Of a stretch of 64,000 nt of DNA, positions 1 through 11,761 are shown in pieces (positions within the stretch are counted from its first letter, which is position 1; each line of letters opens with the position of its first letter). Position numbers and translations under genes: made by a program. The notes under the pieces were generated by a model, which saw only the letters and a program-made list of their open reading frames with translations, was not told the origin of the DNA and searched no databases. Origin of the DNA: Orobanche coerulescens (lineage: Eukaryota; Streptophyta; Magnoliopsida; Lamiales; Orobanchaceae). The stretch spans positions 1 through 64,000 of the forward strand of contig JAWKAU010000231.1 in the NCBI GenBank assembly GCA_033398695.1. Direction: 5' to 3'.

Positions 1-22
1 TATATATATATATATATATATG
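1..22. repeat. (TA)n microsatellite
   Basis: Pure alternating TA run at the window edge; it may extend further left. The sequence following it (about 45-145) resembles 39168-39290, which also follows a TA run. Confidence 0.9.
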
Positions 23-44
23 CACACACGTCCCTATAAAATAG

Positions 45-241
45 TGTCAACAAATAAAAATTAGTGAAATTATACCATGCATTCCCCTGTGACTGTCCAA
101 ATAATGTTACAAAAATAATTTACTTGTCTAATTAACAACCAAAAAAAATTAATTCTCTTTTTATTTTATATTTTTTAACGGATAAAGTTGAATCCATTTT
201 ATCACTTCGCAGTGTAAACAGGTTTGGGGACTCATAGTTAA
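45..241. other. AT-rich flank of Helitron copy A, partly repeated at 39.2 kb
   Basis: No gene is visible. Bases 45-145 match 39168-39290 with small gaps (shared words include AACAAATAAAAATTAGTG). In both places the segment lies between a TA run and a Helitron 3' end, although the second location has about 800 bp of extra sequence before the Helitron. Confidence 0.6.
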
Positions 242-462
242 CTAGTATAACACCTGTGTAATTACACGAGAACACAAAAAAGAATTTTTATATAAATATA
301 TAATATCTAAATCGTTCATTATAAATTTTATAATACTTATTTATAAACTATACTATTTGTTCTGTTTATGATTACACCATTCTCATCGCAAGAAAAGATT
401 TCTACTCTTTCATGATCTTCACTCTTGATATGGCTACATAAAGCTAACCATGACCGAATACG
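242..462 (-). mobile_element. Helitron 3' end (copy A), truncated
   Basis: Read on the minus strand, the element ends with a short palindromic stem (loose match to CCCGTGTAATTACACGGG), then TGTTATA and the terminal CTAG at 242-245, followed by a host T. This fits the Helitron rule of a 3' hairpin, a CTRR end and insertion between A and T. Bases 400-462 carry the last helicase codons, readable as FGHG-stop-LYVAISRVK. The same premature stop occurs in copy B near 40.28 kb. The element is cut at 463 by an LTR, so its 5' part is missing here. Confidence 0.8.
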
Positions 463-805
463 TGTAACACCGCCAAGATATTCGAGGTATATTACAGCGC
501 CGTGAATCCCTATATGGGACCCACCAGGCTGAACAAACATCATACTCACCGACTCACAGAAACAACAAAATAGCACCTCGTCCTAAAGACGCCAAATAAA
601 AATAATCCACCCGGTTCAACCGGTCAATCATAACACCATCATCCGACACAAACATAATAGACAACAATACAATCCGGATAAACAAGAATTCTTAAGTACT
701 CGAGTACTTCTATTAGTTTAAAAAACCACAAAAGATAAAAAGGTAGAAGACACTAAGACATCACTCGTGCACAATCATCACGCACGGCCATCATCCGCAT
801 ACTGG
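463..805 (-). mobile_element. Tekay-type LTR fragment (minus), cut by the Sirevirus
   Basis: It begins TGTAACACCG and matches the first 340 bp of the solo LTR at 13713 almost base for base. The match stops at 805, exactly where a new LTR starts with TGTTAGGAA. The solo LTR continues past this point, so the Copia element probably inserted into this LTR. The remaining part of the LTR was not found on the far side, so the right half of the nest has been lost or rearranged. Confidence 0.8.
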
Positions 806-2206
806 TGTTAGGAATACTTGTTAGATTTTGATGATGTCATTAATATAAAAACAAATGTTTATTACTTGGCAAAAATGTAAGGAAGAACCAAATGAGTATC
901 TTCCATAGGCCAAATATGTTAAGTATAAAACTTGGCAAAATGTAAAGAAGAACCAAATGAGTATTTTCTGTAAGCCAAAAGTTAGTTAGGCTAAAATCGG
1001 CTAAGTCGAGTACACTAAGTCCATCGAGAGGATCAGTCGAGTCGAGTCAGAGTAGTTCTGGTCAACACAATTTATCAGAGAAGTTTGACCAGACTGCAGC
1101 CAAGGTACCTCAGACAAGTCACCTGATCAGATAAGTCACAAACAGTGAACATCAGAGAGGTCCAGACTGCAGAGATGTTAACTGCTCATCAGCCTAGTCG
1201 AAGTCAGCCAAGTACTCCAAGTCCACGTCAGCATGCGTTGAAAAGTCAAGTATTACGGAAAGTCACATGCAACGTGAAGAGACAAATTGGAGTGATTCCC
1301 GCAAGAGATATGAATTAAAAAAGCTATCCAGACCCACCTTGAAGACTTTAATCGTTTTATAATCAAAAGATTCGGCGCATCACATGCAGAGTCTTCACAA
1401 CGGTCGGAAGATAGATTAAAATAATGGGAATCCAACCTTGCAACGTTCAGAAAGATTAAACAAAGAAGTCTCCCTCCAACGGACGGATTTGTTCAAAAGA
1501 TTTGCAACGGCTACAAGGAAAAAGCTCAGAGATCGTGACCTATATATATCCGAAGATTTGAAACTGAGCAATCACCGGTGCAAACATACTTTCAAGCGAT
1601 CAAAGCATTCAAGCAATCAAAAAGCACTCTATAACATCGTGAAAAGAGCGGTTCTAAAAGTTCATACTTAAAGAAGCTCTTAGTTGGAGAAGACAAAAAC
1701 TCTTGTCTATAATCCTGAGTTCGGGGTACTTCACTGGTTGAAGTTAGAGACTATAAAGGCATCCAAGGATCGAGGATCAAGAGGTGCAAGGCAGTCAAGT
1801 GTGGCACAACGGCACGGATTTCCACTGGTTGGAAGCTGTTGTAGTTTTGTTTGAATCACTGTAATATTTATCACTGGTTGAGAATTATAGTGAATTCATC
1901 TCCAACTGGTTTGGAGAAAAGTGGATTAGTAGAGGATTACCCCACCTCTGAGACCACTATAATCGCCTGCGTTCTTCTTTTTTATTGCATCATACTTTAA
2001 CTGCTGCATTCATTGTTAAGTGTTTCATTAGTTGCTTTCTATTCGTCATCAGCTGACTTCCGCATATATTAAAGAACAAACGACTCCAAGTCATTTGTTT
2101 ACCTATCAGCTGAAGAAACCCACTCTTCGTGAAAAAAAGTTTAAGAGTTTCTACAAGTCTATTCACCCCCCCTCTAGACTTGTACCTGGACGACTTGTGA
2201 CCTACA
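806..2206 (+). mobile_element. 5' LTR of Sirevirus-like Copia element
   Basis: About 1.4 kb, starting TGTTAGGAATAC and ending CCTACA two bases before a primer-binding site. A TATA-like run lies at 1541-1549 and would place the transcription start near 1575. The R/U5 part has four spaced copies of a CACTGGTTG-like word (1731, 1822, 1871, 1903). The short open frame at 1438-1671 lies inside this LTR and is not treated as a gene. No 3' LTR is present in the window. Confidence 0.8.
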
Positions 2207-2208
2207 AG

Positions 2209-2224
2209 TGGTATCGGAGAGGTT
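2209..2224 (+). other. Primer-binding site (initiator tRNA-Met type)
   Basis: TGGTATCGGAGAGGTT lies two bases after the LTR. It resembles TGGTATCAGAGC, the complement of the plant initiator tRNA-Met 3' end used by most plant Copia and Gypsy elements. Confidence 0.75.
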
Positions 2225-2284
2225 GGTTCATTTATTTCACTAACCAGATCTATATCAGATATATATCTCTACTCTCATTTTATA

Positions 2285-4353
2285 ATGGAACACATGCATT
2301 CTAGACTCCCTGTGTTTTCAGTTGACGAGTATGATCTGTGGAAGATAAGGGTGCAGGCACACTTATCTTCGATTCATGACGACATGTGGTGCATCATAGA
2401 GGATGGTCCATTCATCTTCGAGAAGGACAACACAACAGAGGAGATCGCAGCAGGGAAGCCAGAGAAAATTCCTAAGAAGAGGACAGTGCTGACTCCCGAA
2501 GAAAGAAAACTGTCCAATCTTGATAACCGGGCCAGAGATGTATTATATCAGACTCTTAACAAATCCACCATGGTCAAGATCAAGAACTGCAAGAATGCCA
2601 AGGAAATCTGGGACACATTAGCTCTAATGTGTGAAGGAACGGATCTAATCAAAGAAAATAAATTGTCAATCGCCATTCAAAAGTTTGACAATTTCAAAAT
2701 GAAGAACGGCGAATCCATAGATCAAGTGGACACAAGGTTCACTGAGATTATTAATGAGATCAACTCCCTCGGCAAAACCTATGGCAATAGGGAAATGGCA
2801 CTGAAGGTTCTCAGATCTCTCAACCCTGAATGGAGCATGAAGGCTGTGGCCATGAGAGAGTCCAAGGACCTGAATAAGATAAAGATCCAAGAGCTCTTCT
2901 CTGATCTGAAGGCTTATGAGTTTGAGCTTCCAAGTTCATCCTCAACTGAGCCTGCAGAGAAGGGAATAGCATTTGCAGCCGAGTCCCCTGCCAAGAGCCT
3001 ATCTGATGTAAAACCTCCAAATCCACTAGATTTTGAGGAAGAAATGGCGTTTATAATGCAAAGGTTCAGCAACTGTAGAAAAAACTACTCCAAATACAAG
3101 AAAAATTATAAGGAGAATCCAAGAAGGAACCAGAAAGATGGAAGCTGGAAAGTAGAGTGCTACAATCACACAAGACCGGACACATCCAAATGGACTGTCC
3201 TAAGCTCAAGAAGGACGAAACCAAGAAGGAGGTGGGCGTAAAAGAAGATAGACGAAAGGCCCTCATCGGAGAAGACCAGAGCATGTCGAATCAAGCGCGG
3301 ATTCTTTTCGATGAAGATGAAGAGTATGATCGCACGATGGCAAACCTAGCTGATGAAGAGGTAACTTCTAAACCCACCGGTTCAAATAATATCTCAGCCA
3401 GGTCACAAGATATGGATATGCACGAATCGATAAATCAGTTATTTCAAGATTTTGAGACACTCAAATCTGCACACCAAACTGTATCAGCAGAGAAGACTCA
3501 ACTGCAAGATGAGAATAGGCAGCTGAAAAATGATTTCGAAAAACTCAGCCTAGATCTGAATAAGGTTGAGATAACTGCAGCTGACTTTAAAAACCAGGCT
3601 GATGTTAATACAGATGAGATAAACAGACTAACCATTTTACTTAAAGAAAAATCAGCTGCACTTGCTCATGCCAAAGCTGAGTTTACTAAGCTGACACAGG
3701 TAAATAAGACTCAGGCGCAGGAAATAACTTCCCTGAAGGCGTCTTCAATCCTGGAAGAATTGTGTACCAATAAAAAGCCACTATATTCCAAAGCAAGCCT
3801 TGGATATGATCCTCACACTCCCTCTAGTTCTAAAAGAAAGTTTATCAAGGGAAAAACAATTGTCTCGACTGTTGAGCCTACATATAAACCGATATTTAAA
3901 AACAGGCAACAGCCAAGTCACATGTCTAGGTTGCAGTCAGGTTACACAAGACAGCCACCTAGACAGGCGACTAGGCAATGGCCCAGGCAAAAGCAGCAGC
4001 CCAGACAATATGCCCACTATTACCAACAACTCCCTAAAAACAGATTTCAAAATGGGAGGGGCAGATGGAAACCTCAATGTTATCCCAATTTCCAAAATGA
4101 ACAAGTGTGGAGACCTCAAAGATTTAATAAATGGTCTCAGCCAAGATTTAGAAATGGCCCACACTATCAAAGTTTTGAGGAATATCCAGTATACAATCCC
4201 GACAGGAGATTCAGACCTCGACCTTACACACCTTATGAGGGTTATAATAACAGTAACTACTTTCACAATCCAAGGAGAAATCAATTCTCCAGGAAACCAG
4301 CTAACCCCAAAGGACCCACACAGATTTGGGTACCTAAATCTCTGCTTGTCTGA
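2285..4353 (+). pseudogene. gag: Sirevirus-like gag, one frameshift in the zinc knuckle
   Basis: The first frame (2285-3241) opens about 80 bp after the PBS and encodes a Copia Gag of the UBN2 type. Visible pieces include the N-terminal YDLWKIRVQ, the central AKEIWDTL, and IQKFDNFKMKNGESIDQ. Around 3155-3165 a single-base shift inside the CCHC zinc knuckle moves the reading frame to 3157-4353, where the knuckle resumes (HKTGHIQMDC). The second part has a long heptad-rich coiled coil (about 3420-3740) and then an Arg/Gln/Tyr-rich basic region (3880-4310). A large coiled-coil Gag is typical of the Sirevirus lineage. The frame closes with TGA at 4351. The frameshift makes the copy defective unless it is a sequencing error. 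Confidence 0.85.
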
Positions 4354-5935
4354 TTGCAGAAAAGGTGGAAGGACTACAACCACATCTCCACAAGCTCAAA
4401 TTTTGGAGGTGTAGAATGGTTTGTAGATTCTGGATGCTCGAGGCACATGACCGGGAACAAGAAGATGCTGTCCAAATACACCAAAGAAAGAGGCCCCGAT
4501 GTAACCTTTGGATATATCTCTAAAGGACAAACAAAGGGCTTTGGAGAGCTGCACCGAGGAAATATTGTGATATCCAAAGTTCATTATGTCAAAGGGCTCA
4601 AGTACAACCTCCTGAGCATAAGCCAGTTCTGTGATGAGAAGAACCTAGTAGTCTTCACCACCTGGAAGTGTATGGTGATAGATATCTTATCTGGAGAAGT
4701 AAAGCTACAAGGTTTCAGAAGGAGAGATGTCTATATGATTGATTGGAACACAGGAACACCTAACTCCTGTTTTCTATCCAGGACAGTAGCTGAGAATGGA
4801 TGGCTGTGGCACAAAAGACTATGTCACCTGAACTTCAAAGCCATCAATAAGATCAGTTCTCAGAAGCTGGTCAGAGGACTTCCACATGAAGCATTCAAGA
4901 AGGAAGCGCATTGTGATGCATGTCAGCAAGAAAAGCAGACCAGAGCATCGTTCAAGCCAGTCCAGCCTACAACTCTCACAACAAGGATCTTAGATCTACT
5001 ACATATGGATCTATTTGGTCCTATCAAGCCAAGGACTCTGAGCGGCCGAAAGCATGCACTTGTAATAGTAGATGATTATTCAAGGTACACTTGGATTATC
5101 TTCCTATATAAGAAAAGTGAAACCTTGACCAAGCTACCTGAGCTGCTGAGAAGGATCCAGAATGAGAAATCCCTATCCATAATTAAGATCAGATCAGATA
5201 GAGGAGGAGAGTTTCTCAACAAGGCGATAACTGATTACAGCGATCAGAATGGGATCCAGCATGAGCTCTCTGCAGTCAGGACGCCCCAGCAGAATGGTGT
5301 TGCTGAAAGAAGAAACAGAACCCTGAAGGATGCAGCAAGGTCCATGATTGCAGAAGCGGACCTGCCCAAAAGGTTCTGGGCTGAAGCTGTCAACACAACC
5401 CGTCACACCCAGAACAGGAGTATGATAGTAGGGAGACATGGCAAAACTCCCTATGAGGTTTGGAATAATAGAACTCCCACTGTTGCTTACTTTCACATTT
5501 TTGGTTGTAAGTGTTTCATCCACAACAACGGTAAAACACAACTAAATGCCTTTGATGCTAAAACTGATGACGGTCTCTTTATGGGATATTCACAAAGAAG
5601 CAAGGCATATAGAGTTTTTAATAAAAGAACCTTAGTTGTGGAGGAAACACCCCATGTTGTTTTTGATGAATCTACCATTGAGTACAGGAAGCAAGTTGAG
5701 CTAATTGAGAACAAGCTCAAATCAGCGACCCTTGAAGAAGTCATTGTACATGACACTGGAATGGTGGACTCATCTGCAGACCAGCCTGATGACCTAACTG
5801 TAGCTGCTGAAGACCCAACTGCAGATCAGACAGGGTCAACGAACCTATCTGATCCAGTTGCCGCTGACGAAGACCCAGCTGTAGCTGACAAAGACTCATC
5901 TGCAGATCAGAACCAACCTGCAGATGACAAGACGG
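4354..5935 (+). pseudogene. pol: Sirevirus-like pol, 5' half (protease and integrase)
   Basis: This lies in the same frame as the second gag segment and is separated from it only by the TGA at 4351-4353. Counting from 4354, the protease motif FVDSGCSRHMTG has its catalytic Asp at residue 25. A GAG-pre-integrase zinc finger follows (H153, H158, C187, C190). The integrase core has D219, D282 and E318 with exactly 35 residues between the last two, the expected spacing. The C-terminal GKTQLNAFDAKTDDGLFMGY region matches Sirevirus integrase tails. An acidic Asp/Ala-rich linker (5760-5930) would lead to reverse transcriptase, but the element stops at about 5935. RT, RNase H and the 3' LTR are absent. 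The integrase itself is open and looks young. Confidence 0.9.
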
Positions 5936-6282
5936 AATTGCCTCTGCAATATTCTGAAACTACTACAATGCCACTGCACTGCAGCATCTCGATACTTCGC
6001 ATCGTTCGCTACTCAAACGGAACCGTCTAGTTGTGAAACTTGGTGGAGACCTTCCCAACACTCCAAGGAACTCCCCACTCCAAGAGTTCCACGAAACTAT
6101 TCTCTTAAAGCCCTCCTCTCAATGACTCAAGGTACTGCTCGCTCACGGACCCACTCCGGACGCCGACCACTGTCACACGTCCCCAACCTTATTCGTGTCG
6201 CAGGGCAACTATCCAACATAATCCTTCGTAATTCCGGGGCAATCCCGGGTACTCTGAATAATATGGAAAGCGCCCTGTGATA
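5936..6282 (-). mobile_element. Truncated LTR of non-coding array (minus)
   Basis: It matches the last 347 bp of the full LTRs at 8325-9717 and 11762-13157, ending TGTGATA where the others end TGTGACA. Its left side is fused directly to Sirevirus pol; about 1.05 kb of LTR is missing. On the minus strand this is the 3' LTR of the array, with only its first third left. Confidence 0.8.
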
Positions 6283-8324
6283 TTCTCCCCCTCTCGATCC
6301 GTTGACGTCCTCGTCAACGCATGCACACACAACATGCTCTATGTACATGCGCTGCCCATCTCATCATGAAAATACTTGGGCAACGAACCCGACACTCTAC
6401 CTCCATCTCCTCCCGGATGTTGCCTCTTTTCGGCGCACACCCACTCTAATCTTGGCAGGAATCATTCTCTCCATGCCTCGATATAACGAAAAACCCACCG
6501 ATGGTGTTAGATTGCCACTCTAGCTCAAATCATGCTACTCCCTCATTGTCAAGTCCGAAACCAGCGACAAGTTCTCCGAATTAAACCGGGTCGATTTGCC
6601 TGAACGTCTGGAGTACATGATACTTCTAAGAGTGCTCACTAACACCAAGAACCCATCCAAAGGAGCCTTGCGCTCCGCTCAAATACCACCGTGGCTGCCC
6701 TCTCAAAAATCCTTACTAACCATACCCCATAATATGGATTCCGAATTTTATCAAGGACGAACCAAACCCAATCTGAAACTCTGTAAGACGAGTGCCCTCT
6801 AGCACAAGTCGAAAGAGGCTGCACGGCTGCACATAGATCACTAAACTCTCGGCCCTCAGGCCACCGCACTTCTACGGCAAGGAGCTTGAAGGTTGTGCAC
6901 GTGATCAACACACCCTCCCCCGATCGAAGGTGATGCCTAACTCTCGGCACACCGCGTCACCGGCCTTCGGCCTGGCATGATGAAAACTCGCGGGTTGGTC
7001 TCGCTAGTCCTCTGACTCAAACGAAGACACGAACCCAGGCCCTCTGGCCTAACTCGTAACCTGGCCCTCTGGCCTTATTTCTCAACGCACGATTGTGTAC
7101 TCCGTACGAGCACACCTCATTCAGCTTGTCCCCATCAGAAATCCTTAGACCAATAGTTCCCATTTATTGGCTTCCAAATTACTTCCAAGAACAGCCATCT
7201 CAAAATCACTCACGTGGGTGTCCATGATGGACACACCTCATCGGTAACCAAGGAGCCCAATGCTCCATAGAACTCAGTCACTTTCAGAAAATCCCTCAAC
7301 CACAGAGCCCATACTCTAGGCTTTGGAATCCCATTAAGGAACATCGTTCTCGAATCAGCCCATTTTGTCTCTAAAGTCTGGCCCTCCCCCACTCATGTTG
7401 GAGGCCAGACCCAAATCTATTGTCCTTCATAGACTGCTGGGACATGCAGCACCACACTTGGAGCATGCCCATTCTCATATCTGCCCGACTCGAACCAGGA
7501 AGACTGAACACTCCACTCTTGCAACTTCTGTGGTGGCTGTGTTACGATTGCACCTCATGTGCGAAAGCGCTTCACGCATAACCATTCAAGCTCTTAGTAA
7601 CCAATGCACCTCAAGTGCTGTGGCGCTTGTGCGCACTAAGATTAAGCCCAAGCTTTGCACCTGAACGTGCTGTGGCGGTTTCCGCACTGAATTTCTCGCC
7701 CAAATGGGTCTCAAACCCAAATCACCTCTCAATCTGCGGCGCTACGCAAACATGGATGCAACTTGGCAGACGTGGCTACTGCACACCACCCGGCTCACCG
7801 GCATGTCTCCTTCTAGGAGATCAAGATGTCTAATAAGCCCACAAAAAGGTTAACACCGATTCAGATTGGATTGCACCAACACCGTTACTCACGCGTCCGC
7901 AATTTATCGATGAGGATGTTCACCTCACATCCACCAAATGCCAACCGTACTTGCAGAGAATAAATAGTCATTAAACACGTCGTAACCCGGGTACTACCAT
8001 TCGCCGAAATCACTAATGCCAACAACTCGCACCGAACAAAGCTTTCGAACATCACTGACAGAAACCAAACAACCAGGGTACTACCATTCGCCCAATTGCA
8101 AAGCCAACTCGAGGTACTACCATTCGCTCAAGTCCCACTGCCAACTAAATTCTCAACTCTGCCACAATACGTAAGATCGCACTGCAAGCCCTTCGCTGAA
8201 ATGCCACTACAATGGCTAATAAGAAAAATTCAGCACAATTTTGGTATCCGGTTCTCAAGGGAAGAAAGATCTTCAACAAAGCTCAACTGAAACCTGGATG
8301 CGACATTCCAGTCTCCGATACCAC
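6283..8324 (-). mobile_element. Internal domain 1 of LARD-like element, non-coding
   Basis: About 2.04 kb between LTRs. On the minus strand a PBS-like TGGTATCGGAGACTGG lies at about 8306-8321, and a purine tract (GAGAGGGGGAGAATA, 6283-6297) precedes the downstream LTR. No gag or pol motif appears in any frame, and the open frames are under 105 residues. Features include GC-rich dyads (GGCCCTCTGGCC twice near 7040-7075), degenerate repeats with CTGTGGCGCTTG-like words (7520-7690), and three copies of GGTACTACCATTCGC near the PBS. The size and lack of coding fit a non-autonomous LARD-like element mobilised in trans. Confidence 0.75.
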
Positions 8325-9717
8325 ACGGGGTGCGGCTCACTGAGGTTCAGGCCGTCGAATTCGTGCAGCGGATGACGAATCACCCGTGCGCCTAGGAGAC
8401 TTCCGAGTCTCCGTCCGGCTACCATAAACGAGATTTCATATAGTACCAACATTAGAGATATCATGCACTGGTCCATTGTGCTGCGTCAAACGCTAGGCAC
8501 CCGCCTGTCCTTTGACTCCGACCAACTAAGGGCCGGTATCTCATACCCTTCAAGCTTAACCCGTAATGGCACTCAGCACTAAGGGTCACTCGCATGCCCG
8601 AAGTGCAATTCCTCGTGCTCGACACTCACTCGGGACTTCCTAGGTGCAGTACCTTGGCGCCCTTGAGTGTACCTCACTCGAGACGGACAACCTTTTAGAT
8701 CTTGGCTTAGATTCATGACATCAATAAATATTTGCCCCTCACGGTGTTTGGGACTACTTCGCATACCGACATAATACCTTCAATCCGCAATGTGGTGTTG
8801 TCTCGCAACCACATGTACAAGCCAACGATCCCCCACAGCATAGCCGGAACCGATAGCTAATGCTTACGAGTAAGCTCACGAGGCGTATGATTTAAGTGAG
8901 TGCCTCGATTGCCCAATCGACATAGAGGAAGTGTTATATGGCCGACGGCATCCCTCCGGTCACACTAGAGCCTCCATGCTAACCTTAAGCCCAACGCAGA
9001 CCACATAGGTCCTACGCCGCCCTAACGATTTCCAACTCGCTCGGGAACTCCTCGCACACTTCGAATGCTTAGAGTTGGCTCCCTAGAGGCCCCCATTACC
9101 TCTAGGAAGATTGCACGCTTGGTGCTCGACAGCACGAGGAAGACTGGCCGCTTGGCCACCATTGCCCATCTAAGGACTGTCCCCCCTATAATAGGCTTAG
9201 AAAAACAATGCCTTGTAATTGCACTAGACATTGATTGGCCGAGGAAGCACATCGAGCGTAAATCCCTCATCCGAACTCCAAATCCTTATCCTCTTGAACC
9301 GTAGAGTAGCTTACAACATTATCTATAAGTCCCCAAAGTTTCAGCCCCATCCGATACTCGAGGAGTGAGGAATTGCCTCTGCAATATTCTGAAACTACTA
9401 CAATGCCACTGCACTGCAACATCTCGATACTTCACATCGTTCGCTACTCAAACGGAACCGTCTAGTTGTGAAACTTGGTGGAGACCTTCCCAACACTCCA
9501 AGGAACTCCCCACTCCAAGAGTTCCACGAAACTATTCTCTTAAAGCCCTCTGCTCAACGACTCAAGGTCCTGCTCGCTCACGGACCCACTCCGGACGCCG
9601 ACCACTGTCGCACGTCCCCAACCTTATTCGTGTCGCAGGGCAACTATCAAACATAATCCTTCGTAATTCCGGGGCAATCCTGGGTACTCTGAATAATATG
9701 GAAAGCGCCCTGTGACA
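8325..9717 (-). mobile_element. Shared central LTR of the array (minus)
   Basis: About 1.39 kb, nearly identical to 11762-13157 but lacking the first bases (TGTC) on its plus-strand left side. It ends CCCTGTGACA. On the minus strand it follows the purine tract GAGAGGGGTAGGA at 9718-9730. It serves as 3' LTR of one unit and 5' LTR of the next. Confidence 0.8.
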
Positions 9718-11761
9718 TCCTACCCCTCTCGATCCGTTGACGTCCTCGTCAACGCATGCACACACAACCTGCTCTATGTACATGCGCTGCCCATCTCATC
9801 ATGAAAATACTTGGGCAACGAACCCGACACTCTACCTCCATCTCCTCCCGGATGTTGCCTCTCTTCGGCGCACACCCACTCTAATCTTGGCAGGAATCAT
9901 TCTCTCCATGCCTCGATATAACGAAAAACCCACCGATGGTGTTAGATTGCCACTCTAGCTCAAATCATGCTACTCCCTCATTGTCAAGTCCGAGACCAGC
10001 GACAAGTTCTCCGAATTAAACCGGGTCGATTTGCCTGAACGTATGGAGTACATGATACTTCTAAGAGTGCTCACTAACACCAAGAACCCATCTAAAGGAG
10101 CCTTGCGCTCCGCTCAAATACCACCGTGGCTGCCCTCTCAAAAATCCTTACTAACCATACCCCATAATATGGATTCCGAATTCTATCAAGGACGAACCAA
10201 ACCCAATCTGAAACTCTGTAAGACAAGTGCCCTCTAGGACAAGTCGAAAGAGGCCTGCACGGCTGCACATAGATCACTAAACTCTCGGCCCTCAGGCCAC
10301 CGCACTTCTACGGCAAGGAGCTTGAAGGTTGTGCGCGTGATCAACGCACCCTCCCCCGCTCGAAGGTGATGCCTAACTCTCGGCACACCGCGTCACTGGC
10401 CTTCGGCCTGGCGTGACGAAAACTCGCGGGTTGGTCTCGCTGGTCCTCTGACTCAAACGAAGACACGAACCCAGGCCCTCTGGCCTAACTCTTAACCTGG
10501 CCCTCTGGCCTTATTGCTCAATGCACGATTGTGTACTCCGTACGAGCACACCTCATTCAGCTTGTTCCCATCAGAAATCCTTAGACCAATAGTTCCCATT
10601 TATTGGCTTCCAAATTACTTCCAAGAACAGCCATCTCGAAATCACTCACGTGGGTGTCCATGATGGACACAGGTCATCGGTAACCAAGGAGCCCAATGCT
10701 CCATAGAACTCAGTCCCTTTCAGAAAATCCCTCAACCACAGAGCCCATACTCTAGGATTTGGAATCCCCTTAAGGAACATCATTCTCGAATCAGCCCATT
10801 TTGTCTCTAGAGTCTGGCCCTCCCCCACTCATGTTGGAGGCCAGACCCAAATCTATTGTCCCTCATAGACTGCTGGGACATGCAGCACCACACTTGGAGC
10901 ATGCCCATTCTCATATCTGCCCGACTCGAACCAGGAAGACTGAACACTCCACTCTTACAACTCCCGTGGTGGCTGTGTTACGATTGCACCTCATGTGCGA
11001 AAGCGCTTCACGCATAACCATTCAAGCTCTTAGTAACCAATGCACCTCGAGTGCTGTGGCGCTTGTGCGCACTAAGATTAAGCCCAAGCTTTGCACATGA
11101 ACGTGTTGTGGCGGTTTCCCGCACTAAGTTCTCGCCCAAATGGGTCTCAAACCCAAATCACCTCTCAATCTGCGGCGCTACGCAAACATGGATGCAACTT
11201 GGCAGACGTGGCTACTGCACACCACCTGGATCACCGGCATGTCTCCTTCTAGGAGATCAATATGTCTAATAAGCCCACAAAAAGGTTAACACCGATTCAG
11301 ATTGGATTGCACCAACACCGTTACTCGCGCGTCCGCAATTTACCGATGAGGATGTTCACCTCACATACACCAAATGCCAACTGTACTTGCAGAGAATAAA
11401 TAGTCATTAAACACGTCGTAACCCGGGTACTACCATTCTCCGAAATCACTAATGCCAACAACTCGCACCGAACAAAGCTTTCAAACATCACTGACAGAAA
11501 CCAAACAACCAGGGTACTACCATTCGCCCAATTGCAAAGCCAACTCGAGGTACTACCATTCGCTCAAGTCCCACTGCCAACTAAATTCTCAACTTTGCCA
11601 CAATACGTAAGATCGCACTGCAAGCCCTTCGCTGAAATGCCACTACAATGGCTAATAAGAAAAATTCAGCACAATTTTGGTATCCAGTTCTCAAGGGAAG
11701 AAAGATCTTCAACAAAGCTCAATTGAAACCTGGATGCGACATTCCAGTCTCCGATACCACT
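9718..11761 (-). mobile_element. Internal domain 2 of LARD-like element, non-coding
   Basis: A second copy of the 6283-8324 internal domain, with only scattered base differences by eye. The PBS (minus) is at about 11743-11759. It carries the same three GGTACTACCATTC words at 11426, 11515 and 11549. No protein-coding region is recognisable. The high similarity of both units suggests a recent duplication by LTR recombination. Confidence 0.75.
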
